Assembly (NCBI GenBank): GCA_016584305.1
Contig: JACEEZ010015309.1
Span: forward strand, 50,001 to 114,000
Direction of reading: 5' to 3'
From: Chionoecetes opilio
Lineage: Eukaryota; Arthropoda; Malacostraca; Decapoda; Majidae
DNA length: 64,000 nt
Position 1 is the first letter of the stretch. Every line of letters starts with the position of its first letter. Made by a program: the position numbers and the translations under genes. Below are positions 22,626 through 34,022 of this stretch, in pieces. The notes under the pieces were generated by a model. That model saw only the letters and a list, made by a program, of their open reading frames with translations, was not told the origin of the DNA and did no database searches.

Positions 22626-23059
22626 TTATCTAATTTGGCTTAAAAAAATAACATAAGAACATAAGAAAATAAGGAAGCTACAAGAGGCCGCGAGGCCTAC
22701 ACGTGGTAGTTCCTGTCGCCTAACACTACTACATCCACTTTCATCCCCATCCATGAACCTATCCAGCCCCTCTTTAAAACTCCCTAATGACTCCGCACTA
22801 ACTACCTGTCTACCGAGTCCATTCCATTCATTCATCACCCTATTTGTGAACCAGTTTTTCCCTATTTCCTTCTAAATCTATGCCCTTCCAGCTTGAATCC
22901 ATTACTTCTTGTTCTACCCTGGTTAAAAGCCGTAAGAACTTTTCCTACCTCTCTTTTATTAAATCCTAAATTTAATAAATAACATTTCCTTAACCTATAT
23001 TTATATTTGTTCATTATGACATTTGCCTTCATTGTCTGATGCCTTTTCAACATTATCAA
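22626..23059 (-). pseudogene. LINE C-terminal domain fragment (copy A)
   Basis: Minus-strand frames read MLKRHQTMK, RKCYLLNLGFNKREVGKVLT, FNQGRTRSNGFKLEGHRFR, then (after a frameshift) NEWNGLGRQVVSAESLGSFK and EGLDRFMDGD. This is the typical C-terminal end of CR1-like non-LTR proteins, where a WN.L motif is followed by FK..LD. It is likely the same LINE family as the endonuclease part at 62040-63290. The 5' part is absent. Confidence 0.7.
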
Positions 23060-24104
23060 TAAACGATTAAGTTATTGTTGTAGTTATTATCTGTTTTCGT
23101 TTGTTTATATGTGTTATGATGTTGGTTATTTATGTTTATTTTTTGTGTTACAGATAGGGTTGATTTTTGTGTGTGAGTGAAACCTCCGCATGAGGTCTCT
23201 TGAACAAATAGTTTGATTTCAGTTATGCAATTTTTTTTTTTTTTTGCATTGTGAATAAACTTAAGAAAAACGTAAACTTATTTATTGCTTAAACCAGTTA
23301 CAGAATAAAATATATAAATTGCTTGTCTTATGAACTTTAAGTTTATAAAAGAGAAAGAAAGATATAATAATGATTTGTAAGAATTTTTATGTAGAGGTTC
23401 CCTGAGACATGAACATTATTGCCAGGGTTCCACAAGGGTAAAAGAGAAACGCTGCTCTAGGGTGTCATAGCTGCCCAACTACTCTTTGTCGTCAGGATAC
23501 ACTACCCTCCCGAGTTTCGCGCTGCTTTATTCCCAAGGCATAGCGCTAAACTCGAAGATCGTGAAATCTGGGTATTGAAAACACTGTAAAAATGTTATTA
23601 GTCCGCGTGCGAGGCGTAGTACCATATTTTACTGCTTATAAGACTCACGTTTTCCCCCAAAAAATACTCAGAAAAATACTACTGGTCTTCCAAGACGAAT
23701 GTTGTAGTACTTCCATACAGAGTAATCTCAGTACCTCAAGTACTTACCTGTTACAAGTATTTCAAAATACCATAAGACATTCAAATCAACTACGTAATCT
23801 GTCCTCACGCTGGTATGTTTACATTCCCCTTTTTGGCGGCAGATTGCCGCGATTGCGCCAAAAGCGCCATCTATCGTCTGCTAGTGTTGACGTATCTTTT
23901 ACCACTAGGCTGTCACACGTGTCTTAAGCTGTTTTCAGTCCTGGAAATGATCGAAGGCGAATTCATCAAAACGATTTACTAATACTATCGCATACAAGCT
24001 AAAAGTTATACGATATGCAAAGAAAATGGAAACAGACCAACAGAAAGACACTTTTGGATCACTGCTGGGAGAGGCGGTGGTCGAGTGGTCCGCACCCCGA
24101 GCAC

Positions 24105-24455
24105 ATGTTGTTGTTTTAGGGCTGCGAGGATCCTTGGGGAACACTATGAGCCCTGGTGTTGTCCTATGATGCTATCACAGACGTGGTAGTTGACCTGTCT
24201 TCCTCAGGAAGGCACAGGTGAGGAGAATAACGGCATGTTGCCGGGAGGGGGGAATGCCAGCCGACGCCAGCAGGGTGGGCAGGTCAAAGGTGGTAACGTT
24301 CAGGGCGAGGAGTTGAGACTGTAGCACTACACGATGGGAGTGGAAGTGCGGACACTGCAGCAGAAAGTATTCAACAGTCGCCGGGAACATTCATGCACCA
24401 AGGGCATTAGGGGTCAGGTGACAGACGGAGGCGATGCAGGTGAGCCGTGAGCGTA
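24105..24455 (-). pseudogene. LINE 3' end with zinc-knuckle motif (copy A)
   Basis: The minus strand reads VEYFLLQCPHFHSHRVVLQSQ then LPTLLASAGIPPSRQHAVIL and FLRKTGQLPRL. It is the second half of the CxxC...H...C zinc-binding C-terminus found after the reverse transcriptase in several non-LTR families. The 3' UTR ends AAAACAACAACA (plus 24107-24118). Related tails occur at 45650-46030, 46370-46600 and 51218-51400. Confidence 0.7.
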
Positions 24456-24743
24456 GTGTGCCCCGAGCACATGGCTGGCCGACAGTGGCCGTGCAGTGAT
24501 GTAAACAAACCTCCCCTGTAAACGCTTTGGTACACTCATGCTTACTAATCTCTTTTTGAGGGCTGGGAAAGTGATTGATGGTGTTTATCTGTCAGACTAT
24601 GTCTCTCCAGATGTTGGATCTATTCCTCGTTACATTGAAAATGTCAGGGACTATAGATCCATATAACATACTGCGGCACAAATGGAAGGACATCACGACT
24701 CCGCTTGGTGGCGATCTTCCAGGCTTATTACGCCAGTGATATA

Positions 24744-25471
24744 CAGGGAAGTCCTGTTATACGAGCATTCGGTATACAAGAAATCAATGATACGAGCATA
24801 GTAAATTTGGGTCTATTTTCAATATAAGAGATCGAGAATCCAATGCTACGACATTCAAACTGGGGTGAGTAAAATTACCAAGTTCAAAATGCACGCCCTA
24901 CCACGTATGCATCTGGGCTGTATGATGATGTGGTGGCCCCAAGCTTGGGGCCCACACACCTGGCTAATAACCCCTAAAGGTCAAGCACCTGGCGTGGACC
25001 TGACTCGCTTGTGACCCAAATTCCTCCCGCACCTCCGTTGCTGGGTTCCCGCCCTGGCTTCCTAGACCAGCTTCTGGCAGTTACCTACCTACCACCACAG
25101 TGAGAGGAACACAGGGAGAGGAGGAGTGGTGTTCCTCTCACTGTAGTGGTTGGTAGGTAACTGACTGAATACAGGACTCCCGGGCTGGACAAAGGAGGAT
25201 TTTGGTTGACCCCAGTCAGGTCACCCCAAGCAAGGCGTGACCTGAAGGGTAATTAGCCAGGTGTGCGGCCTGACCTTTAGGGGTAATTAGCCAGGTGTGG
25301 GGCCCCAACCTGGGACCACTCAGTTTATTTTAGCTTGTAAAACATGTCTTTGATGGGGTCCTGGAAACCAAACCTATATTTTACCATTAGTTATGTATTT
25401 CGCTATACGAGATTTCGCTTTACGAGTATGCCAGGTGGAACCTAACTGCTCGTATCTTCGGGACTTCCCTG
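24744..25471. mobile_element. TA-target element, CAGGGAAGTCCTGTTATACG ends (copy A)
   Basis: The left end CAGGGAAGTCCTGTTATACG and right end CGTATCTTCGGGACTTCCCTG-type terminus are flanked by TA (24742-24743 and 25472-25473). The interior has two nested palindromes: GTTACCTACCTACCACCACA with its complement (about 25080-25165), and CCTGGCTAATAACCCCTAAA with its complement further out. No ORF. Confidence 0.85.
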
Positions 25472-25729
25472 TATACCACTACCTTGTGAGCTTGAAAAGT
25501 ATATTTAATCACTCTACCCATGTCTACAATTCTTAAAGACTAGTCAATTTGCACTGCAGTTTAATACAGAACTTAAGCACTGCAAACATAGTAATAATAA
25601 TGAGCTGTAGCTACTACTGTGTGCGTGAGAGGAACGGTGACTGTGGTGTGTGGGAGCGGAGGCCGCCGGAGAGTCGTTTACACAATCAGTGAGTACTGAG
25701 GGTGGCACGCTTGCTTATACCCCGATTGA

Positions 25730-25968
25730 TGATGATATTTATTTAGTTAACGCTAATTTATGCATGGTGCTAATTCATTTATCAGAAAACTAAATATATC
25801 AATGGAAAGGTACTCCAATTTCGCTTCTACTAATGCAGCCCATTAACTCTTATAAAAATCCTGCCTGTGCCACCACGGGCGAGGGCCAACCATTACAGCC
25901 CTTGAGTACAGGGCCTACCATCCCACCCCTGGAGGTCACTGCCAAACGGCGCTATAGGAAAAAAAAAA
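25730..25968. repeat. foldback MITE arm and SINE tail (copy A)
   Basis: 25730-25850 matches one arm of the palindromic MITE at 9440-9784 (AGTTAACGCTAATTTATGCA). 25855-25968 matches the SINE body CCACCACGGGCGAGGGCCAA and its A-rich tail. Confidence 0.6.
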
Positions 25969-26464
25969 AAATGTGACGAAGTAGCGCGAAAGTCGGGAGA
26001 TAATGCGCGAAAGTTGGGATGGTAAGAATTTAGGACACAGCACGAAAGTCGAGGATCGCGAAACTCGCATAGCGTGAAACTCTGGAGGGCAGTGTGATTA
26101 GTGGAATGCTCCAGGCCGGGGCATGTCTTTTTCATTTTTCTTTTTTTTCACATTTTTGGGTTTTTCTTCATGAGGGTTTAATCCCCATAACTACGAAACT
26201 AAGGCGAATTTTGATGAAATACTCCACATCAAGACTTGATTGCCATACGCAGCTCCAGGAATTATACATTTTAGTTTTTTCCAATTTTTGACCAGCGGCA
26301 ATACTTATGACATAAGAAGAACACTCATGAGGCAGGACTTAAGTCATGCTGGTGGAGAATAGAATTTCTCAAAAGAATAAAAGTTATAGATAGTATGAAT
26401 ATGGGGTAACAGCGATTTTGTGCAAGTAAAGAAATTGTAGGGCATGTTAAAATGGACAGTCATC

Positions 26465-27340
26465 AGAGAGAGTTATAGCTTGATCAACCCTGTTGTCGGA
26501 GAGCTGTATAGGGATTCCCCCAAACTGAAACATACTCATACATGGGCGGAAAGGCCCTGTACAGAGCAAGAACTGAGGGAGAAAAATGACCAGAAGCACA
26601 GGACACCTAACTTCTAGAATGTTTTAGCAAGAGATGATGTAGAATTTCCAGTTCAGATTTTAGTAAAGAACAGTCAGAATTTCTTGTAGAAGGAGATGCG
26701 GGTCATTGAAGAAGAGGGATGTTTGGAGGTGTAGAGTAGGTGGTGATGAATGGGTTTTGGGCTTGAACAAACAGGTTTGTTGCCCAATGGATTATAGAGT
26801 GAGTAGGCGACGGTGGATGTTTGTGGGAAACACTAGTCCTGTTGAGTTGGGTAATAGGTTGATTGAGGGATGAGTCTCGGTGGGAGTGGATGGGTCTTGG
26901 TGATGAAGATGTTTGAATGATGAGAGGGATGCGGTTGTAGGTAGAACCTGGGGAATGATGTGTATGGATTAAGTGGAGGATGTGTCTTGGTGGTTTGTAG
27001 GTATAGGGATGGGTTTGAGTGTGGGAAATGGGATGTGTTGTGGGGGCAAGCAGGTTTGTATATGCGCAATGAATCTGGGTAATCCGTAGTGGGGAGGGCA
27101 AAATGCGCGTTGGCTGGCAGGGGAGGAATGGGGTGGTGAGTATAGGCGTGGTCTTATGGATAGGTGATGAGAGTGGGAAGGATGGGTATGTATTGACATG
27201 TTGGGTGTTGTGGTGGAGTAGATGTATGCGGTTAGGTATACACATGGATCTTAATGGGTGTGCAGCAGGAAAGATGGTGCTTCAGAGAAGTGTGTGTCGG
27301 TATGGAGGACTATGGGAGAATGTGTGGTAAAGGTGTTGGG
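26465..27340 (-). other. degraded LINE and minisatellite border (copy B)
   Basis: 26480-26790 aligns with 19450-19800 of the LINE (CAACCCTGTT..GGAGAGCTGTAT, ATACATGGGCGGA, CAGGACACCTAACTTCT) but with a deletion every few tens of bases. From 26,800 on it becomes G/T-rich and unalignable until the regular minisatellite begins. No intact frame. Confidence 0.6.
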
Positions 27341-27349
27341 GGTTTGGGG

Positions 27350-28960
27350 TGAATGGTGGGATGTTGGTGGTGGGGATAGATTGTTGGTGGGGGAAGGGGA
27401 TGGGTGTTGGTGGTGGGGGAATGGGATGGGTGTTGGTGGTGGGGGATGGGATGGTTTGTGGTGGGGGAATGGGATGGGTGTTGGTGGTGGGGGAAGGGAT
27501 GGGTGTTGGTGGTGGGGGAATGGGATGGGTGTTGGTGGTGGGGGAATGGGGATGGGTGTTGGTGGTGGGGGAATGGGATGGGTGTTGGTGGTGGGGGAAT
27601 GGGATGGGTGTTGGTGGTGGGGGAATGGGATGGGTGTTGGTGGTGGGGGAATGGGATGGGTGTTGGTGGTGGGGGAAGGGGATGGGTGTTGGTAGTGGGG
27701 GAATGGGATGGGTGTTGGTGTGGGGGATGGGGATGGGTGTTGGTGGTGGGGGAATGGGATGGGTGTTGGTGGTGGGGGAATGGGATGGGTGTTGGTGGTG
27801 GGGGAATGGGATGGGTGTTGGTAGTGGGGGAATGGGATGGGTGTTGGTAGTGGGGGGGGGAGGGGATGGGTGTTGGTGGTGGGGGAATGGGATGGGTGTT
27901 GGTGAGTGGGGGAATGGGATGGGTGTTGGTGGTGGGGGAATGGGATGGGTGTTGGTGGTGGGGGAATGGGAGGGGGTGGGGGTGGTGGTGTGGTGGGGGG
28001 AATGGGATGGGTGTTAGTAGTGGGGGAGGGGATGGGTGTTGGTGGTGGGGGAAGGGGATGGTTGTTAGTGGTGGGGGAAGTGGGTGGGTGTTGGTGGTGG
28101 GGAATGGGATGGGTGTTGGTGTGGGGGAGGGGATGGGTGTTGGTGGTGGGGGGAAGGGGTGGGTTGTTGTGGTGGGGGAAGGGTGGGTGTTGTTAGTGGT
28201 GGGGGAAGTGGGTGGGTGTGGTGGTGGTGTGGGGGAAGGGATGGGTGTTGGTGGTGGGGGAAGTGGGATGGGTGTTGGTGGTGGGGGAATGGGATGGTTG
28301 TTGGTGTGGGGGAAGTGGGATGGGTGTGGTAGTGGGGGAATGGATGGGTGTTGGTAGTGGGGGAAGGGGATGGGTGTTGGTGGTGGGGGAAGGGATGGGT
28401 GTTGGTGGTGGGGGAATGGGATGGGTGTTGGTGGTGGGGAAGGGATGGTGTGGTGGTGGGGAGGGGGGTGTTGGTAGTGGGGGAAGGGGGTGGTTGTTAG
28501 TGGTGGGGGAAGTGGGTGGGTGTGGTGGGGGGAATGGGATGGGTGTTGGTGGTGGGGGAAGGGATGGGTGTTGGTGTGGAGGAGGGGATAGGTGTTCGGT
28601 GGTGGGGGGAGGGGTGGAGTTAGTGGTGGGGGAAGGGGTGGGTGTTGGTGGTGGGGGAATGATGGGTGTTGGTGGTGGGGGAAGGGGATGGGTGTTGGTG
28701 GTGGGGGAAGGGGATGGGTGTTCGGTGGTGGGGGAAGGGGATGGGAGTAAGTAGTGGGGGAAGGGGTGGGTGTAGTGGTGGTGGATGTTGGTGGAGGGGG
28801 AAGGGGATGGGTGGTGGGGGAAGGGGATGGGTGTTGGTGGTGGGGGTAGGAGGGGAAGGGGTGGATGTTGGTGGTGGGGGAAGGGGATGGATGTTGGAGA
28901 TGGGGGAAGGGGATGGGTGTTGGAAGTGGAGAAGTGGGTGGGAACGGAGGTGGGTGGGTG
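27350..28960. repeat. G-rich minisatellite, ~26-bp unit (copy B)
   Basis: The same GGGTGTTGGTGGTGGGGG-based unit as at 20430-22010. The left half here is very regular, with consecutive near-identical 26-bp units from 27,480 to 27,840, so the array was probably homogenised after the duplication. The TTAA element end (to 29227, with TTAA at 29228-29231) follows on the right. Confidence 0.95.
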
Positions 28961-29639
28961 TTGGGGATGAAGTAGAGGTGAGTAATAGCAGATTCTTGAA
29001 GGACTCCAGCAACCCTCTCTCTCTTCTCTCTCTCGGTGAACACCTTCAATGACGTCATCAAAAATATTCGCGGGCCTGTTGGAGGGAAGAAACTTTTCCC
29101 CACGCTTTTTACAAAAGTTGTTTTTTATGGAAATAAGGCGTGGAAATTAATTCTTTTTTGTGGATTAGGTGTTTTGAATGAACATCAACATATTTATGCA
29201 AAGAAAAAATGGGTCTGGACGATTACTTTAAGAGAAGAACAATGTCCGTCTACAGTAGGCTAATGAGTAGGTGTCTGCAAATTGGCTAATCGTATGGAAA
29301 TGCATTTTTTTGTCATTTTTGTGTTTAATATCATATTCGTAATTTTACTATACGCGTACGGCATATTCTTGGAAAAATTTTTGGGTATTATAATAAAGTC
29401 TTCAACCTGTTATATCATTTGAAAGTATAATAATCATAGGGAATATATTTAGCGACGTCTATACGGCGCCAGTGTGAAACCGCCTTTGGTGGTCAGTGGA
29501 CAGTAGCTACATGACGAATTAAGTATCTGTACCAAAAGACAACCACAGGTTTCACATTAGGGAAGCAAATTTCATTATCTAATTTGGCTTAAAAAATAAC
29601 ATAAGAACATAAGAAAATAAGGAAGCTACAAGAGGCCGC

Positions 29640-30007
29640 GAGGCCTACACGTGGTAGTTCCTGTCGCCTAACACTACCTACATCCACCTTTCATCCCCAT
29701 CCATGAACCTATCCAGCCCCTCTTTAAAACTCCCTAATGACTCCGCACTAACTACCTGTCTACCGAGTCCATTCCATTCATTCATCACCCTATTTGTGAA
29801 CCAGTTTTTCCCTATTTCCTTTCTAAATCTATGCCCTTCCAGCTTGAATCCATTACTTCTTGTTCTACCCTGGTTAAAAGCCGTAAGAACTTTTCCTACC
29901 TCTTCTTTATTAAATCCTAAATTTAATAAATAACATTTCCTTAACCCATATATTTGTTCATATGACATTTTGCCTTCATTTGTCTGATGCCTTTTCAACA
30001 TTATCAA
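29640..30007 (-). pseudogene. LINE C-terminal domain fragment (copy B)
   Basis: Duplicate of 22626-23059. In this copy the frame is continuous from GKVLTAFNQGRTRSNGFKLE through KEIGKNWFTNRVMNEWNG to SLGSFKEGLDRFMDGD. The frameshift seen in copy A is therefore a private change or a sequence error. Confidence 0.7.
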
Positions 30008-31064
30008 TAAACGATTAAGTTATTGTTGTAGTTATTATCTGTTTTCGTTTGTTTATATGTGTTATGATGTTGGTTATTTATGTTTATTTTTTTGTGTTTA
30101 CAGATATGGTTGATTTTTGTGTGTGAGTGAAACCCTCCGCATGAGGTCTCTTGAACAAATAGTTTGATTTCAGTTATGCAATTTTTTTTTTTTTTTTGCA
30201 TTGTGAATAAACTTAAGAAAAACGTAACTTATTTATTGCTTAAACCAGTTACAGAATAAAATATATAAATTGCTTGTCTTATGAACTTTAAGTTTATAAA
30301 AGAGAAAGAAAGATATAATAATGATTTGTAAGAATTTTTATGTAGAGGTTCCCTGAGACATGAACATTATTGCCAGGGTTCCACAAGGGTAAAAGAGAAA
30401 CGCTGCTCTAGGGTGTCATAGCTGCCCAACTACTCTTTGTCGTCAGGATACACTACCCTCCCGAGTTTCGCGCTTGCTTTATTCCCAAGGCATAGCGCTA
30501 AACTCGAAGATCGTGAAACTCGGGTATTGAAAACACTGTAAAAATGCTTATTTAGTCCGGTGCGAGGCGTAGTACCATATTTTACTGCTTATAAGACTCA
30601 CGTTTTCCCCCAAAAAATACTCAGAAAAATACTACTGGTCTTCCAAGACGAATGTTGTAGTACTTCCATTACTAGGAAGTAAGTACTCAGTACCTCAGTA
30701 CTTACCTGTTACAAGTATTTCAAATACCATAAGACATTCAAATCAACTACGTAATCTGTCCTCACGCTGGTATGTTTACATTCCCCTTTTTGGCGGCAGA
30801 TTGCCGCGATTGCCGCCAAAAGCGCCATCTATCGTCTGCTAGTGTTGACGTATCTTTTACCACTAGGCTGTCACACGTGTCTTAAGCTGTTTTCAGTCCT
30901 GGAAATGATCGAAGGCGAATTCATCAAAACGATTTACTAATACTATCGCATACAAGCTAAAAGTTATACGATATGCAAAGAAAATGGAAACAGACCAACA
31001 GAAAGACACTTTTGGATCACTGCTGGGAGAGGCGGTGGTCGAGTGGTCCACCCCGAGCACATGT

Positions 31065-31410
31065 TGTTGTTTTAGGGCTGCGAGGATCCCTTGGGGAACA
31101 CTATGAGCCCTGGTGTTGTCCTATGATGCTATCACAGACGTGGTAGTTGACCTGTCTTCCTCAGGAAGGCACAGGTGAGGAGAATAACGGCATGTTGCCG
31201 GGAGGGGGGAATGCCAGCCGACGCCAGCAGGGTGGGCAGGTCAAAGGTGGTAACGTTCAGGGCGAGGAGTTGAGACTGTAGCACTACACGATGGGAGTGG
31301 AAGTGCGGACACTGCAGCAGAAAGTATTCAACAGTCGCCGGGAACATTCATGCACCAAGGGCATTAGGGGTCAGGTGACAGACGGAGGCGATGCAGGTGA
31401 GCCGTGAGCG
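31065..31410 (-). pseudogene. LINE 3' end with zinc-knuckle motif (copy B)
   Basis: Duplicate of 24105-24455. The reading VEYFLLQCPHFHSHRVVLQSQ is identical in both copies. Confidence 0.7.
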
Positions 31411-31700
31411 TAGTGTGCCCCGAGCACATGGCTGGCCGACAGTGGCCGTGCAGTGATGTAAACAAACCTCCCCTGTAAACGCTTTGGTACACTCATGCTT
31501 ACTAATCTCTTTTTTGAGGGCTGGGAAAGTGATTGATGGTGTTTATCTGTCAGACTATGTCCTCCAGATGTTGGATCTATTCCTCGTTACATTGAAAATG
31601 TCAGGGACTATAGATCCATATAACATACTGCGGCACAAATGGAAGGACATCACGACTCCGCTTGGTGGCGATCTTCCAGGCTTATTACGCCAGTGATATA

Positions 31701-32429
31701 CAGGGAAGTCCCATTATACGAGCATTCGGTATACAAGAAATCAATGATACGAGCATAGTAAATTAGGGTCTATTTTCAATATAAGAGATCGAGAATCGAA
31801 TGCTACGACATTCAAACTGGGGTGAGTAAAATTACCAAGTTCAAAATGCACGCCCTACCACGTATGCATCTGGGCTGTATGATGATGTGGTGGCCCCAAG
31901 CTTGGGGCCCACACACCTGGCTAATAACCCCTAAAGGTCAAGCACCTGGCGTGGACCTGACTCGCTTGTGACCCAAATTCCTCCCGCACCTCCGTTGCTG
32001 GGTTCCCGCCCTGGCTTCCTAGACCAGCTTCTGGCAGTTACCTACCTACCACCACAGTGAGAGGAACACAGGGAGAGGAGGAGTGGTGTTCCTCTCACTG
32101 TAGTGGTTGGTAGGTAACTGACTTAATACAGGACTCCCGGGCTGGACAAAGGAGGATTTTGGTTGACCCCAGTCAGGTCACCCCAAGCAAGGCGTGACCT
32201 GAAGGGTAATTAGCCAGGTGTGCGGCCTGACCTTTAGGGGTAATTAGCCAGGTGTGGGGCCCCAACCTTGGGACCACTACAGTTTATTTTAGCTTGTAAA
32301 ACATGTCTTTGATGGGGTCCTGGAACCAAACCTATATTTTACCATTAGTTATGTATTTCGCTATACGAGATTTCGCTTTACGAGTATGCCAGGTGGAACC
32401 TAACTGCTCGTATCTTCGGGACTTCCCTG
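31701..32429. mobile_element. TA-target element, CAGGGAAGTCCCATTATACG ends (copy B)
   Basis: Duplicate of 24744-25471, flanked by TA at 31699-31700 and 32430-32431. The internal palindromes are conserved. Confidence 0.85.
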
Positions 32430-33589
32430 TATACCACTACCTTGTGAGCTTGAAAAGTATATTTAATCACTCTACCCATGTCTACAATTCTTAAAGACTA
32501 GTCAATTTGCACTGCAGTTTAATACAGAACTTAAGCACTGCAAACGTAGTAATAATAATGAGCTGTAGCTACTACTGTGTGCGTGAGAGGAACGGTGACT
32601 GTGGTGTGTGGGAGCGGAGGCCGCCGGAGAGTCGTTTACACAATCAGTGAGTACTGAGGGTGGCACGCTTGCTTATACCCCGATGGATGATGATATTTAT
32701 TTAGTTAACGCTAATTTATGCATGGTGCTAATTCATTTATCAGAAAACTAAATATATCAATGGAAAGCTAATCCAATTTCGCTTCTACTAATGCAGCCCA
32801 TTAACTCTTATTATAAAAATCCTGCCTGTGCCACCACGGGCGAGGGCCAACCATTACAGCCCTCCAGTACAGGGCCTACCATCCCACCCCTGGAGGTCAC
32901 TGCCAAACGGCGCTATAGGAAAAAAAAAAAAATGTGTACGAAGTAGCGCGAAAGTCGGGGAGATAATGCGCGAAAGTTGGGATGGTAAGAATTTAGGACA
33001 CAGCACGAAAGTCGAGGATCGCGAAACTCGCATAGCGTGAAACTCTGGAGGGCAGTGTGATTAGTGGAATGCTCCAGGCCGGGGCATAAGTCTTTTCAAT
33101 TTTTCTTTTTTTTCACATTTTTGGGTTTTTCTTCATGAGGGTTTAATCCCCATAACTACGAAACTAAGGCGAATTTTGATGAAATACTCCACATCAAGAC
33201 TTGATTGCCATACGCAGCTCCAGGAATTATACATTTTTAGTTTTTTTCCAATTTTTGACCAGCCGGCAATACTTATGACATAAGAAAGAACACTCATGAG
33301 GCAGGACTTAAGTCATTGCTGGTGGAGAATAGAATTTCTCAAAAGAAATAGAAACAAAACCTGTATTAAAAAATTGTAGTTCTGACATGAGTTGAAGGCG
33401 TGGAGATATTTGTGTGCAGCCAGTGCAAGACAACGACACACCAAACGCTTTATAAGCTACCAGTAAAGCTTTCAATGTAATGCCCCGAACAAAACATTAT
33501 CATTTGGGTGGCAGTTCAGTCAGACACACGATGTGGTAAAACAAATTTTTGTCATTCTTTATACGTATTTGTTGTTTAATTGAGAAGCA

Positions 33590-33760
33590 AATAGTGAGGT
33601 ATGATATATGATATGTCTGATATGATCCTCATTTCCTGAAGATATTTAACCCATCTGTCTCTTATTATCTTCTCACACAGCTTTCCTAATACACTAGTCA
33701 AGGTTATGGGTATAACTATTTGCCTCTTGGGACCTCGCCTGTCATTCCCGGCCACACTCA
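33590..33760 (-). pseudogene. LINE reverse-transcriptase fragment
   Basis: The minus strand reads PITLTSVLGKLCEKIIRDRW then VKYLQEMRIISD. This corresponds to the first conserved reverse-transcriptase block of non-LTR elements (RPI.LTSV.GK..EKIIRDR). Only ~60 residues remain. A shorter piece of the same block (GKLCEKIVKEN) lies at about 36545-36630, minus. The flanking parts of 33345-33899 show nothing else recognisable. Confidence 0.7.
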
Positions 33761-33899
33761 CCAGTGAGTTTGGGGCTCCCCCGCCTGCATATTCCCGTTG
33801 TCTGGAACAGTATGTGGCATTTATTCTTGAACACGTCAGGTTAGGTTAGGTTTCCAGGACTGTTAACAGTAACTTTGTGTGGGAACCACAATGAGGTTA

Positions 33900-33991
33900 C
33901 ACTAAAACCCATATAACTCGGCACGATAGGAGCTCTGACCCTTGCCGAGTTATTCAATATACCGAATTATGCAAATGCCCTCCTCTGATAT

Positions 33992-34022
<31 letters not shown>

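Larger units (their letters stand above)
18897..23454. mobile_element. hAT-type element with 8-bp target duplication, filled by nested insertions
   Basis: The left end CAGCGTTTCTCAACC and right end GAGAAACGCTG are flanked by perfect CTCTAGGG copies (18889-18896 and 23455-23462). CAG-type termini with an 8-bp duplication indicate hAT. The interior is mostly other elements: a LINE (18950-20036, minus) and a TTAA element with a G-rich minisatellite (20041-22279), plus LINE C-terminus sequence at 22626-23059. The right end recurs at 30405 and an inverted left end at 61860. Confidence 0.85.
23500..26094. mobile_element. TA-target element, CACTACCCTCCCGAGTTTCG ends (copy A)
   Basis: The left end CACTACCCTCCCGAGTTTCG (after TA at 23498-23499) and right end GCGTGAAACTCTGGAGGGCAGTG-type complement form an imperfect inverted repeat. 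The right TA is degraded to TG. The subterminal region repeats GCGAAA-type motifs. Inside are an end of the 48271-49368 family (from about 23620), a LINE tail, another TA element (24744-25471), a foldback piece and a SINE tail. Confidence 0.65.
14018..26290. mobile_element. TTAA MITE scaffold split by large insertions
   Basis: The left end GGGGGCCAGCTAATC follows TTAA at 14014-14017. Segments 14018-14490, 18675-18888, 23463-23499 and about 26110-26290 align in order with the 1,060-bp element at 7215-8274. Examples are GAGATACGGG...TAAAGTTTTTG, CTTCAGGCTCCTGGTCCCCC and GGCGAATTTTGATGAAA. Between them sit the long-arm element, a hAT element and a TA element. The right terminus (TTTTTGACCAGC) is degraded and I see no clear right TTAA. 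Confidence 0.55.
19440..26370. repeat. tandem segmental duplication, copy A
   Basis: This block matches 26465-33343 in the same order and orientation at an offset of about 6.95-7.03 kb. From about 22,000 to 26,370 the two are nearly identical, differing by scattered substitutions and 1-3 bp indels. The match ends abruptly after GAATTTCTCAAAAG. It may be a real duplication or two alleles placed in tandem by the assembler. Confidence 0.85.
30451..33057. mobile_element. TA-target element, CACTACCCTCCCGAGTTTCG ends (copy B)
   Basis: Duplicate of 23500-26094, with the same nested contents: LINE 3' tail at about 31065-31410 (minus), TA element at 31701-32429, foldback arm at about 32690-32815 and SINE tail at 32815-32932. 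Confidence 0.65.
26465..33343. repeat. tandem segmental duplication, copy B
   Basis: Second copy of 19440-26370. Its right two thirds (28,950-33,343) are almost identical to copy A. Its left end (26465-27340) is much more damaged than copy A, with many small deletions in LINE sequence followed by sequence resembling scrambled minisatellite. That pattern is more like poor consensus or decay than a clean duplication. Confidence 0.85.

Noticed and set aside
27310..29103. 597-residue Pro/His/Thr-rich frame on the minus strand
   Set aside because: It is the antisense of the G-rich 26-bp minisatellite. Open only because the repeat lacks stop codons. No domain or start context.
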